Source of the DNA: Adineta steineri
Lineage: Eukaryota; Rotifera; Eurotatoria; Adinetida; Adinetidae
Reading direction: 5' to 3'
NCBI GenBank assembly: GCA_905250115.1
Contig: CAJNOI010000002.1
Location: forward strand, 378,771 to 442,770
DNA length: 64,000 nucleotides
Shown here in pieces: positions 1 to 20,395 of the stretch. The translations under genes were made by a program, and so were the position numbers. Below the pieces are notes generated by a model. That model did no database searches. It was given only the letters and a program-made list of their open reading frames with translations, and was not told where the DNA came from. How positions within the stretch are numbered: position 1 is the first letter of the stretch; each line of letters begins with the position of its first letter.

Positions 1-378
1 AAAAAAATAGTGTGGATGTGAGTGTAAGCTATGAGAAGAGACACCCACACCCTCACCCTTTATATGTATTCTAAAGGTGATCTTTATAAAGCTGAATATC
101 GAAAGATTTATGTATAACTGCTATCAATAGTACGATATTAGTTGTAAATTTGAAGAAATTTGTGATCTCAAAAGGCATTGTACTGATTATATGTTATTTG
201 ACTACTAGTGTTAGGTAAATTGAACTGAGCTGTACGGTATACTTCACGTGTCAATAGATATGGTCTAAATTAAATAAACCTTTTTTCTTTTTCAAGTTCA
301 TCTTTGATCATGATCATAAGATAATATGCATGTCTATACGCTCTATTTTATCATTATTTCGATATCATTTGTTTCTAG
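1..378. other. Intron sequence of the HisRS gene
   Basis: AT-rich, no open frame resembling the missing N-terminal HisRS exons. It ends in a clear acceptor (TTTCTAG, 372-378). At 378 bp or more it is longer than the gene's other introns, so it may include upstream non-coding sequence. Confidence 0.6.
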
Positions 379-1633
379 GTCAACCACCGTAAATTACTTG
401 ATGCTATTTTTGCTGTATGTGGTGTTCCAGATTCACACTTTCGTCCAATCAGCTCAGCTGTTGATAAACTCGATAAAGTATTAAATTATTCATATATTTT
501 CAAGATAAATAGACATTGATTTGTTTTTTTAGACACCATGGAATGTTGTTCGAAATGAAATGGTTCATGAGAAAGGTTTAGCACCAGAAGTAGCCGATAA
601 AATCTGGAGTTATGTTCAAATGCATGGTATATTCTATACAGATATACTATTTGTAAATATATCTATGCATAATTTTTTATTTTATTTCTGTAGGAAGTGC
701 TGATCTAGTTGGTAAACTTCAAGCTGATGCTCAATTAACAGGTCAAAAATCAGCGAATGAAGCATTGGAAGATCTTGATAAACTCTTTCGTTATTTAACA
801 TTATATGGTGTTATGGATAAAGTAAAGCAAATTCAATCGAATTTTATTTTTGATTTTATTAATAAAATAAAATTTTTTTTTTTAGGTTATATTTGATTTA
901 AAATTAGCTCGTGGTTTAGATTATTATACCGGTGTTATTTTTGAAGCTGTTCTCACAAAATATCAATATAATCCAGACTTAGGTGATGATCAAGTTGCTG
1001 TTGGAAGTGTTGCTGGTGGTGGTAGATATGATGAATTAGTTGGTAAACTTGATCCAAGACAACGACGTGTACCTTGCATTGGTGCAAGTATTGGTGTTGA
1101 AAGAATATTTGCAATTAAAGAAGTTCAAATGGCAGAATTAAATATTCAAACAAAAACTGTTGAAACAGAAGTATATGTAGCATCAGCTCAAAAAAATTTA
1201 ATGGAAGAACGTATGAAATTATGTGGTTATTTATGGGCGAATGGTTTTAAGGTTAAATTCATATTTTTAATTGAAAAAAAAGAAATATTTATTTTATTTC
1301 ATAGGCTGAAATGGCATTTAAACGTAATCCAAAAATGCTTGATCAATTACAATATTGTGAGAAAAATCAAGTTGAATTATGTGTAATTGTTGGTGGAGCA
1401 GAATTAGAAGCTGGAATAGTGAAAATTCGTGATGTTATTACAAGAGAAGAAGTATGATTTATTTTGATTTATAAATATAAAAACAATTCAATTCTTCTAT
1501 TGTTTGTTTTCTTTTTTCGTAATTTTAGTTTGAAGTTAAACGTGATCAATTAGCCGGTGAATTACGTGTTTTTCTTGAAAAAGTTCGACAACGAACAAAT
1601 CAATCATCTTCAAAACAAACGACAACTAACTGA
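379..1633 (+). CDS. HARS1: Histidyl-tRNA synthetase, C-terminal part (5' end outside window)
   Basis: Charges tRNA-His with histidine in the cytosol. Six exons are visible: 379-477, 533-626, 694-821, 886-1251, 1305-1451 and 1529-1633, all with GT-AG borders and consistent phases (312 residues, stop TGA 1631-1633). Residues read like the class II HisRS core: [15 protein letters not shown], the histidine-binding motif [25 protein letters not shown] and IGVERIF. The anticodon-binding domain follows ([24 protein letters not shown]). The C-terminus ends in a short basic/Gln/Thr tail. The first exon or exons (WHEP domain, motif 1, motif 2) must lie left of the window. Identity is very firm; whether the same gene also supplies the mitochondrial enzyme cannot be judged from this part. 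Confidence 0.95.
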
Positions 1634-2351
1634 TTTTCATATTTTGTTTGTTGCTTTGTTGTATCCCGGTCCCTTGGAGAACAGTTTTTGTTTTATTTAT
1701 AAAATTAACATCACACCGTTTATTTATTGAAAAAAAACGCAAAATTCTCAGATATAAAAGGAAATAGAAAGCACATCTATATATTTATGAGTTATTTTTC
1801 ATACAACAAAATATGAGAAGAGTAATATTGTGTATAATCGAATTTCTCTAAGACAAAAAAAGTAAAGAAATATTTTGAATAGATTTGTCATAGAACATAA
1901 ATTAATTATATTCTATTGATTTTGCTGCTTTTTTTTGATATTATTTATGTTTTATGAAATATAGAATAATGACCTATATTTCAGATTCATATGATTATGC
2001 TTTTGTATTTGTGAATCGTAATATATATATATATATATGTATTCATCGTTAATTATTATCAATCTTTATAGTTCTGCTTCTTAATAATATAAACATTATC
2101 TATGTATCGTAAGAATATTAACTCCAATGTTGTATCGATATGTATACATAAGTAATGAATTCATTGTTATTCAAATCTTAACTTGTGCGACATACCAATA
2201 GAGATCAAATGGGTAACGAAAAAGTAAAGATGAAATCCTATATAATCGGAATAGTTCGATTTTGTTAATTAATCATTTTTATTAGATTTAAAAAATATAA
2301 ATATTTTAAGTAATAATAGAAAAATAAATTCGATTTAATATAATATTCTAG
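1634..2351. other. Intergenic: HisRS 3' flank and LAMTOR4 5' flank
   Basis: AT-rich with a short TA run near 2022-2037. I see no coding frame. The last bases (TATTCTAG, 2344-2351) form a splice-acceptor-like signal directly before the LAMTOR4 start codon, suitable for leader trans-splicing. Confidence 0.6.
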
Positions 2352-2698
2352 ATGAGTTCTTTAGTAAAAGTATTTGATAATGTACCTGATTGTGTTGGAT
2401 ATTTAATTATGAATGAAGAAGGTTCAATTGAACACAGTCATGGTGATTTAGAAAATAATGAAAATGCTGCGAATTTAATTTATAAAATGGTACTATGTGC
2501 AGCAAAAATAAGTGTACATCCAACAGAAAAAATGTCGTTTAAACGATTTACAGGTATGTAAATAAGATTTGAAATGTTTCAATATATTAGTAAAATAATT
2601 TTTCAGTTTCTGATGATCAATATGTTTATTGTATTTCATGTGCAAGTCAACGAATTTATGTTGCTAAACGTCGGCAAGAATCATCTGCCAATGCTTAA
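2352..2698 (+). CDS. LAMTOR4: LAMTOR4-like Ragulator subunit
   Basis: A small roadblock-fold subunit of the Ragulator complex, which tethers Rag GTPases and mTORC1 to the lysosome. Two exons, 2352-2553 and 2607-2698, give 97 residues (human protein 99). Matching features to the family are PDCVGYLIMNEEG near the start, SGDLEN-like SHGDLENNENAA, MSFKRF, and a C-terminal VAKRRQ before a short tail. The ATG sits immediately after an AG, with no room for a cis-spliced leader exon in frame, which supports this start and suggests trans-splicing. No targeting or membrane segment is present, as expected; the complex is anchored by LAMTOR1. Confidence 0.88.
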
Positions 2699-3886
2699 AA
2701 CTGTTTATCATTTATTTTTTAATGTAAAATTTTTGATAAACTCGCTTTTTCATGATTGTTTTTAACAATACTAATAAAATTCAAGACTTTTAAAGATATA
2801 TGATGATGATAATTGATTTTAACACATCTCAATTTTACAATGTTGATTTTGTGTGAAGAATATTTATATTCAAAGTCAATAGTATTAGATACAATCGAAT
2901 ATCGAGGTTGACTGGAAGATAACTACTAAAATTATCCAGTAAAACATTCTATAAAAAAATCTCGTGATTTATATGTAAATTTATTATATTTATTAAGCAT
3001 ACATCTTTATTATATGAGGTAACTCATGTCTTAAAAAGCAATAAAAATAACATTTATTGATTTATAATTTATTGAAACATGAATAAGTTTGTTGCGAACT
3101 TAATATGACAATTTTCATCATATTGGGTATAAATCTATCGAAACATATGACTAGACTAAATGTCACTCTTATTTTATCTCATTGACAAAGTTTAGTATTA
3201 TGCTTTGTAAAATCACACCTATTCATTTAATTTCTAATATTATCAAAACTTATTTTATATAAGGCTGCTATTTGTAACTTGTACCTCAATTGATGAATAA
3301 TCAACTATTGTTTGAGGTACTGTTGACATTAGAATTAAAGATTCTGTCTACAAAGATCAATAACCTATTTTCGATGAATCAAATATAAAATTTTCTTTTC
3401 AGTTTTGACAACACGACATAAATTTCGTCATTATTTATGATGAAACTACAGTATTATAAATCAAGCAAAAATGTAATTGTTGATTCTCGTTTGCAATATA
3501 GAGTATAGTAGTGCAATATATTGTACTGTTTCTGATTTTTGCTGAAGTATTCTATTACTAATTTATCTATTTTATTTATTATTGTAATAAGCATGTAAAT
3601 ATTTTCCACTTTCAAATTTTTCAATTGAATGGGAATTATTTGCTATTAGTAAGTAAAGATTGATTACACGATATGACGCAGGAAAGAAAATACCGAAATG
3701 CAAAGAAGAAAAGGAACAAACGAAAACAACGACATATAAGAATCAACCTTTATTAATGAATCATTGTATAATATTTCGATAAATGATTCATCTATTTTCG
3801 TGCAAAACGTCAGCCAGTAATATATTTCTATGAGGCTGTTTTCGCAACTTAAAATGAGTCATTTTCTCTATATTCGATGAAAGCTT
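2699..3886. other. Intergenic, about 1.2 kb, nothing recognised
   Basis: AT-rich with stops in all frames. No repeat, RNA gene or exon with plausible splice borders was found. It must hold the LAMTOR4 poly(A) site and the DUSP promoter. Confidence 0.5.
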
Positions 3887-5146
3887 ATGCATATTCATTC
3901 GAATACAATATTTGTCAATACTAATAACATGTTACCACGGTCGTCAAATGAGCAATATTGTAAAACTCTGACATCAAATAATTTGGGACCATCACAAATA
4001 TTACCATTTCTTTTCGTAGGTAGTCAAGAAGATGCTTTGTCGATGAAAACAATGCAGGCAAGCTTGTTTTTTTTGTTCTTATTTTATTTAGTCGACGTTT
4101 TGATATTTAGAATAATCATATAACACATGTTATCAATGTAAGTAAAACAGGAGATAGAACCTCATTCTTAAATAAAAATGATGATGAACATTTTTTACGA
4201 ATACCAATTGATGATAGTTTAAAAGCACAATTATTACCATACTTTGATCAAGCTTACGCATTTATTGGTAACTATAAACTTAATTGAGAGATAATTTTGA
4301 GTTTTAATTTTAATTTTAGAAAAAGCTCGAAGTAATAATGGATGTGTGCTTATTCATTGTTTAGGTTTGTATTATTTTTTGACTAATTATCTATTCTCTT
4401 GATTATTTATTTCTTTAGCGGGTATTAGTCGTTCACCAACTCTTGCCATTGCATATATTATTCGTTACTTACATTTATCTGCCGATGACGCGTATAAATA
4501 TGTAAAACAACGTCGATCACAAATTTCACCAAATTTTAATTTTCTAGGTCAATTACATGAATATGAACAAAATCTTATATCAACATCAACTATTACGCCA
4601 ATAGTTAAATGTACTTCAATTAAATCTCCCGTAAATAATCGTCGTCATTGTATCCAGGTAGAAAGTTGTAGTCAAACAGCGACTTCTCTTAATTATCATA
4701 CGAATACATTAAAACGTCCAATGTATTTTAATATTGATTCGATTAATACTAGAAGACCACAGACGTTATTAGATCCATCATCGATGGTAACACAGTTACC
4801 AGATGAATCATCTCATCGTCCAAGTTTAGTAAAGCCAATATCATTATATTTGAATAATCTACCGGTAACACATTCTGGAGTAACAGATGAGTGTTCGACA
4901 GTACAATTAATAAATAGTAGCTATGATGAATCAAAGAATCGTAAACGAAATGAAAAAATATCAAAAAATACAGATAGATCTTCTTCATTTATTGAACAAT
5001 CAGATTTAATCAATTCATATTTCGAAGAATCAAGATTATTATCAAAATCATTAGAACAATGTAAATCGACACAATCATTTGATTCAGATACTGAAACTTT
5101 GAAAAATAATTTAACAAGTTCCAGTCTTGAAGTCCTTGTTCTATAA
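3887..5146 (+). CDS. Dual-specificity (MAP kinase) phosphatase, DUSP8/16-like catalytic domain
   Basis: Protein tyrosine/threonine phosphatase of the DUSP family, probably acting on MAP kinases. Four exons: 3887-4057, 4111-4267, 4320-4364 and 4419-5146 (366 residues). The catalytic domain covers roughly residues 34-165: ILPFLFVGSQEDA, the general-acid loop IPIDDSLK, and the P-loop HCLAGISRSPT with catalytic Cys123 and Arg129, then the hallmark RSQISPNFNFLGQL. This last run and the P-loop resemble DUSP8/16/10. The N-terminal rhodanese/kinase-interaction domain of true MKPs is missing; instead there is a Ser/Asn-rich tail of about 190 residues. Intron 1 appears to use a GC donor (CAG|GCAAGC, 4058). 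An upstream exon carrying a rhodanese domain was looked for and not found. Confidence 0.85.
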
Positions 5147-5576
5147 TGTCAGTTTATTTTTCATCCCGGTTTCAAAGAATATAACTAGTGTTTTTCAAAT
5201 GTATGTAAATGTAATTCTAAATGAAATCTTCCATAAATATATTTTATACTATGATATATATGTACGTGATATTATTTATGTTATTTCTTCTATTGTGATA
5301 TGATACTAATCTTATATGTGCGTGCATATGTAAAGTTATTATTTGTAAATCAGAAAATATTTTTTTTAAAATAAAAGTCACCTGTGAATTTAAATAAACT
5401 TGCTTATGATTTTAACAAACCTAATAGATTATGTCAATATCTAATTCTGATCTATCTTTGTTTATGATGTATTCAATGGTTACATACTACAGTCTATCAA
5501 ATCTATCGAGATGTTTTTCATAAATATCAAATGAGCGCGTTTTTACAGTGTTCATGTTTTATTACTGCATTCTGAA
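5147..5576. other. Intergenic between DUSP and tetraspanin genes
   Basis: AT-rich. An AATAAA at about 5393 could serve as poly(A) signal for the phosphatase. No coding exon recognised. Confidence 0.5.
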
Positions 5577-7637
5577 ATGAATTCTACATCAAAAGCTATT
5601 TCTGGTGAAAAACATGATAGCTATTTTCATTCCTTAGAACCTGGAAAAGCTCTAGCATTAACTATGAATTTTCCACAACATGATTCATTTGACACAAAGA
5701 AAGTAGCTGTTGAAAATAAATCAATTCAACATCAAATTTCGAATACACATTCACAATGTAATCATATTACAACGGATCCTCAAGGTTGTCTAGATTGTAT
5801 ATCATCTATGTTTGGACCAAACTATGCACCATTTGCTGCATTTAGTATAGAATATAATTTAGTTTATTTCTAATTTTAATATTCGTGAATATCTAGTGCA
5901 AGAATTTTCTGAGTTTGCACAAACACAAAAAACAATTGCAATGAAACAAAATGATATAATTGAAAATTTTCTTTCCTATCATCAACAACAATATCCTAAA
6001 AAGACTACATTAAATGAACAGGAATTACAACATGTATTTACTTATGGTACATGGTCAAATGGAAAAGTAAAATAATGTTAAATAAAATCTAAAATCTCTT
6101 TATCTTGTAATTAAAGAAATTATTTTCATCCAATCCTCAATTCGTATGAACTATTTATCATATAGATAAATATAACCTTTATTCATATTTAGTTTATGTC
6201 TAATCGTTGGTGTGTAATATTGGTTTTCACTTGTATGATAATTTTTCTACTAGTGCGTAAGTAATAATATATTATGATATTACTATATTTTATTCAGTTA
6301 GTTGGTTGTAGTCTTATTATTTTAAGTATTTATTTGGCAACAATACGAGATGTTACAGATCCTGTTCTTGCATTTATTCGCGCATATAGTCGAATCAATG
6401 GAGATATGTTTCAATATTTTAATGTATTCATTTTTTTTATTAAACTTTCATCTCGTCTTTTTAATATATAAAGATAATTATGGGTTTGATTGCAATTGGT
6501 GCTCTATACATTGGTGCAGTTATTGCTTATTGTTCTGGTTTATTTGGACATTCAACAATTGTCACTATAGTTGTAAATAATTCTATTTCATTTATATTTT
6601 ATTGATAAAATAAAATCTATAAATGTAGGCATTAGTATTTAATATAATCGGATTATTAAGTTCAGTTATACTTATTTGTATAGTTTTATTTATGGGTGAT
6701 ACAGTTAATTAATAGTTTGAAAATTTAAATGTGATCATTTATTTATATCTGTTATATATTAGATGAAAGCAAGTTTACCAGTTATACTTGAATCAAATGT
6801 AGGAAATTTTGAAAGTGATACATCGACGAATTCACTTTCATATTCATGGACATTAATGCATAACAAAGTAATGTTTTATATCTTTATGAATTAATTTATA
6901 TTCAACTATTTGTTTTATAGTATCACTGTTGTATCGATGGCGTTCTGAGAACAGGTCAGACAGTAGCAAATAGGAGTCGAACTTTTGCATCACTTCATCC
7001 TGGTTGGTTAGTACCAGAATCATGCTGTATATCAAGTATAACAAAAAACATTTTTATTGAAATAAATTTTACATATATTTTAATAGCTAATAATTTATGT
7101 GTACAAGTACCAACAGTCAATAATTCATATATTAATGTGTGTAATAAATTCTTATTAAGAATATTTCGACATTTTATTTCCTATTAAAGTCTTCTTGCAT
7201 TGAACCTGCTTCGAAACATTTCAATCAACTACTTTCAAATTTTAATTTTATTCTTTTACCAGTAATCTTTATCGCTGTATCTTTGATTATCTTTTGAAAG
7301 TCTTTGAAATCTATGTTTAATTAAATTTTTCTTTTATTAGATGCTTACGAATATATCTGGTATTATTTATTTAATGAATTTAAAAATTGCTATTCATAGA
7401 ATGAATACAAATAATAATGAATTAGTTAAAAGTTTATTTGCTTTGAAATCAAGAAATTTAGCTGGTATTCATAATGATCTTACTAAAAATCCTTTTGATA
7501 AATCGCAACAAATAAAAATCGATCGAAAAACAAAAGAAAAACAACGTTTACATATTCCTGGTTATTTTCCAATAACACCAACTATTCTACAAATACGAAA
7601 ACCAGAACAAAATACATATCTTCATTATGGACTATAA
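5577..7637 (+). CDS. Tetraspanin with long N-terminal cytoplasmic extension
   Basis: Four-pass membrane protein of the tetraspanin superfamily. Eleven exons fit together in phase: 5577-5844, 5897-6066, 6193-6256, 6302-6423, 6474-6572, 6629-6703, 6763-6867, 6921-7035, 7087-7136, 7190-7261 and 7341-7637 (478 residues). Membrane segments lie near residues 152-182, 209-230, 236-262 and 372-395. Between TM3 and TM4 is the large extracellular loop with the diagnostic paired cysteines (YHCCIDG, where most family members have CCG), PESCC and two later cysteines. Unusual are about 150 hydrophilic residues before TM1 (itself containing CNHITTDPQGCLDC) and a tail of about 80 residues rich in Lys/Gln. 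Typical tetraspanins are 200-300 residues with short termini. The family call is firm; the exact member is not known, and the joining of the first two exons rests on splice phase alone. Confidence 0.75.
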
Positions 7638-8650
7638 AGAATATTTTAGAAATATATGTACTTCAACAAAAAATATTCGAAGTTTCATACTTAAAAAAAG
7701 TTCTATTCAGTAAAATTTCGGATGAATATTTACTATTCTATTTTGAAACAACTATGATTTTTTGTTGTCTTGTAACATTTATTTAATGTCCGAATAAACA
7801 ATACTTATCAGATTCTTCAAATCAATAGGGAACGTAACAAATAATTTCTCAAGGGAAAAGAAAGATGGCAAATAATCATTTATTGAAATACGATATTGCA
7901 GATAACATTGATTATAAACTCATTTGCTAATCCCATATCGGTAGAATAAACGTACGTCGATATTCTCATTTAGTTATACAACTGCATACAAGGTAGGAAC
8001 AGATAAAACTATTATATTGACAGTACAAAATATGAATAACTGATTTATGTATTGAATTTTTTATAACTACAGACCTAAATGAATCAACAAAGTTCACAAT
8101 AATGTATGTTCAAATAGATTGATCAATTTTTACTGATTATTTATTTATATTCCCAATAATCATTAATCAGGCAATGAAATCCCAATGCACAATCGAATAC
8201 ATACTTTTCATTCAAAAACTAGAGTACGATTATTTTGAACTAGCTCGATATAGAATAGTAACTACAGATCGTTTTTTATTCCTATATTCCATCTTTACAG
8301 TCTATAGAATTTACAGTATACTTTAAAATTTATGTAGTTCGATATATCTACGTCATATCTTAAATTCGTTAGTTTACTATCTTTACAGTACACAAACTTT
8401 CATTATTAGTTCCTCTTCTTACACGTCTATCTTCATAAATAGGAACAAACACAAATGTTTATCAGTGGCATTTGTTAGCTAAATATTGATTCTCATAGAA
8501 CTATAAATATACAAGAACAATTGCATATCTTTCAAAAACTGATTGTTTTTTTCCTCTGATAGATTAAATAAGATATTTTCATGTGTTCGCTTGATTTTCT
8601 CTTATTATTTCATAGACCAAAAAAAAAAGAAGAAGTAGACGAATAGATTA
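7638..8650. other. Intergenic between convergent genes, about 1 kb
   Basis: 3' flanks of the tetraspanin (+) and the glycosylase (-). AT-rich, no open frame of note, no repeat structure seen. Confidence 0.5.
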
Positions 8651-9506
8651 TTACTTAAGAAATGTTTGTGCTAATTGACATGCATCAATATATTGTTGTA
8701 TATAATCGTTAATTGATTTTCGTTTATATTGCATAATATATCTTGGATGTGAAACTTTAAGAATATTTTCAAAAAATTGATATTTTTTATTTAATTTATT
8801 TAATATTGAATAATTATCTCCTTCACCAAGACAAATGGCAACTTTTTTTGAACAACCAAGATCAATTTGACATTGAATATTATCTGGTATAAAATGCTCA
8901 AGTAAATTATTCATTAATATTTTATTATCATAATAATTCATATTTCGTCCATTACATTCAAGTCCAAGTGGACAAACAGCACCAATAAAAAATTTTCGAT
9001 AAAAATCATCCATTGAATATTGTTTAAAAAAATAATCATAAATAAATTGTGATGATAATTCTGGTTTTAAAGCAAAATTTGAATCAATATTACATATTGT
9101 TTTTAAACGTATTGGATCAGTTAATGGAACACCTTAGAAAAATAAAAATATTACGATGTATCAGGTTTGTCCAAAATATTTCAAATGACGAGAAAAGAAA
9201 GAATTTTAATGAATCTTCTATACTTCATGATTTTATACCTGTAGTACCACTACCAAATCGACCTGGATTAATACCAAGTATTAAAATACGTTCGTGTGTA
9301 TCTGAATAATATTTTGAATAGAAAGCTTCGACACATCGTTGTGTTTCAGGATTTTTATATGGATATAACCATTGTATATTCGTTTTTGGTAATTCAATAT
9401 CAATCGGTGGTTCTAATTGATTTAAATAAGTTAAAATACGTTTATTCATTGTTTCAGTATTTGATTGAAAATATTTTGATTTTATTTCCATGATATGTTT
9501 TTTCAT
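8651..9506 (-). CDS. SMUG2/DUF4918-type uracil-DNA glycosylase family protein, bacterial-like, one intron
   Basis: Predicted base-excision-repair glycosylase that removes uracil or related damaged bases. Exons on the minus strand are 9506-9239 and 9132-8651 (249 residues) around a 106-bp intron with good GT-AG borders; splicing creates GTTGVPLTDP across the junction. Motif 1 of the UDG superfamily is visible as LGINPGRFGSGTTG (about residues 77-90, Asn80 in the catalytic position). Further along are the family-typical IGAVCPLG, NYYDNK, CLGEGDNY and motif 2 SHPRYIMQYKRKS (His218). This arrangement matches the DUF4918/SMUG2 family, which I know from Bacteroidota, not from animals; animal SMUG1 has different flanking sequence. 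Start chosen at Met 9506; a second Met lies five codons in. The gene is divergent from the EFA6-like gene, 394 bp away. Function is inferred by family only. Confidence 0.85.
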
Positions 9507-9900
9507 TAAAAAAACCACAATTAGCTAAAATGCATTTAGGTCATTCTTGAAATTATTTTAGATGTCGCGCATATACAAAATTTTGAAAATCTTTTAACTT
9601 TTTCAAAAAGTTAACTCATTGATTTGTATAACTCAATTATTCGAATACTTTATCTAATGAAGAAAATCAATCGATAGTTATTTGAAGGTACTTGACAATA
9701 ATTTTATTGGTGAAGAATGAGAAACAAAGGAAAATATGTAAGAAGTGTAATAATATTTTCTTTTCTTTTTCTTTAGACAATTGTTCGATGAGTCATTGTT
9801 CACTGTCAAAAAGAAAGGAAAAGAAAAAGAAAAAACTACTACTATTGTCATTTCTTTTTTGCAGAAATTTAATTATAATATTTTATTTTTTTTCTTCTAG
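9507..9900. promoter_or_regulatory. Divergent intergenic region (glycosylase - / EFA6 +)
   Basis: 394 bp between two outward-facing start codons, so both promoters must sit here. AT-rich with purine- and pyrimidine-rich runs; TTCTTCTAG (9892-9900) directly before the + strand ATG is a likely acceptor for leader trans-splicing. No core promoter motif is recognised with confidence. Confidence 0.4.
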
Positions 9901-18366
<8,466 letters not shown>

Positions 18367-20395
18367 TATTAGTCTGATATTTTAATATTCAAAAATAGGA
18401 CATTTAATAATAGAAACATAAATAATCGGGATATATATATGTGTGGTTTTACAGTGCGTTTTAGAACTGTTGTATAATAATGATGTGCACTTTCTTTATT
18501 TTGTTTTTCTTCTTCTTTGTGAACATGCTCAATTCTTTCTCTTGTATCTTTGCTATTCACGAATTTCTTTACTAGTCTCTTTGTTTTTGACAAATTCGTC
18601 TTTATGATTTCATATCTTCATCTTGCTTATTTCTCTTTTTTTTTGTTTGTTTGTGTGTATAATGATGCCTATATTTGTCCCTTTTTTTTTGCTAAATCCC
18701 GGTGGTAGTTGGGAAAAGTAGCTCTCATGTTTTGATTTATACAAAAAAAAAGAAATTGACAGTTGATGGCGCATGCGCACATCGAATTGAAGAAAAATGA
18801 ACCTTGGTTATTATATATTGTACTAGACAATTATAAGAAAATATAAATAATAATTATTGAAATGCCACTAACTATGACCTTCGCATTTGCATCAATAATA
18901 GTTCTTTCAATCATTATCATCGAATAAAAGATCGAGGAGAAGAATAATAAGACATTGAAGAATGATGAGAAAGCAAAAAAGAAGAAGAAGATTTATTGAT
19001 CTTTGATCATCAGAGAATAACAAAATCCGATGAAAAATATTCTTGTTAAATGTTTATATATGATCGGCAAAGTCTATTTGTCTTTTTTGGCTTCTCCTCT
19101 ATATATATCGATCTAAGACAACTAACATATTGATCGATGTATATTACACTTGATGTATTGTACATTTATCGATTGAATCAAAATCTATGTCAAGATAATG
19201 ACAAGAGAAAAAATACTCGATCAAAGTAACAGAAACATTATTGACTATATATTTTTCAAATAAAAGTTTATAAATAACTATAGAAAGTCAGTTTATTATG
19301 AATGTTGCTTGTGGAATATTAATAATTAATCTATATTCCCTAGAGAAATAAATATGAGAATCAAAGGTTAAAACAACACATCATTTTAGGCTATAGAAAA
19401 CTATATATAAAATCACTCGACTAATTGACGATGAATCCCATTTGATTTTTTTAATACATTATTGATTATTTTTTATGCAATAAAATTTGTTATGATAATG
19501 TTAACAAAATATTAGATGTGTTATCAATCTCATGTAACACAATGTTGAATTTATATTTTTTATTTGATCATACTTTGGAATACAATTCACAGCGATCGTG
19601 ACTTCTATTTAAAATAAAACACATCTACTGTAATGAATCCTTGGATAACATTTTAGTAAATCTTCATATATTTACCTAGTTTTTTGATCTACATGACATA
19701 ATAATTTGATCCATTTGCGTTATATTATATTAAGTGAAATAATTGAATAGAAAGGATATCACTTAATGCCATTTATCTATTATTGATCTAACAACATAGC
19801 TAAAGTAATATTGAGATACGTTTTCTTTTATACTCTAGAGTCTACACGTAATTCAAATAGACACATCAATATTAAAAAAGAATATATTAATTTCCTGCAC
19901 TTTATAATCATCATAGTTGATTAAATTATATATTTTTTCTCACGAGAATATTCTATTTTCTTTTTTGTCTAATAATAAAAAAATCAGAATGAAACACGAA
20001 ATATTAGCAAAAACGATAGATTACTTTTTCTTAGTCAGTATTTTAAATAAAAAAATATTTTCAAAAAATCTATTCGTATACTAGAAAATTTAATATCTTA
20101 AAATAAAATTAAAAAAAAGTACTCGTGCATAATTGATTCTTATAAAATATTTTATCATAATACAATTTTATAAAAGATAAAGTTTATATATATACATAAT
20201 AAAAAAATAAGGTTATATATGTTCGTTTAAATCATGACCTATTTACATTGAATCATGAGACTTTAAACATAGATATATTATTATCATATAGAATATGTTT
20301 GTGCTCATATCATTGTCAAAGATAAGAACTAAAAATGTTTTATATGATTCTTTTCATTTCATTTCTTTTATTTTAAACTTTGAAAAAAAAACGAA
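18367..20395. other. Intergenic, about 2 kb
   Basis: Mostly AT-rich with no coding frame. One feature stands out: a perfect NRF1-like palindrome GCGCATGCGC at 18769-18778, in a region otherwise poor in CpG. No RNA gene or transposon end recognised. Confidence 0.45.

Noticed and set aside
4749-4988. 79-codon minus-strand frame
   Set aside because: Lies antisense to the Ser-rich tail of the phosphatase and has only the biased composition expected of a complement of ATC/TCA-rich codons.
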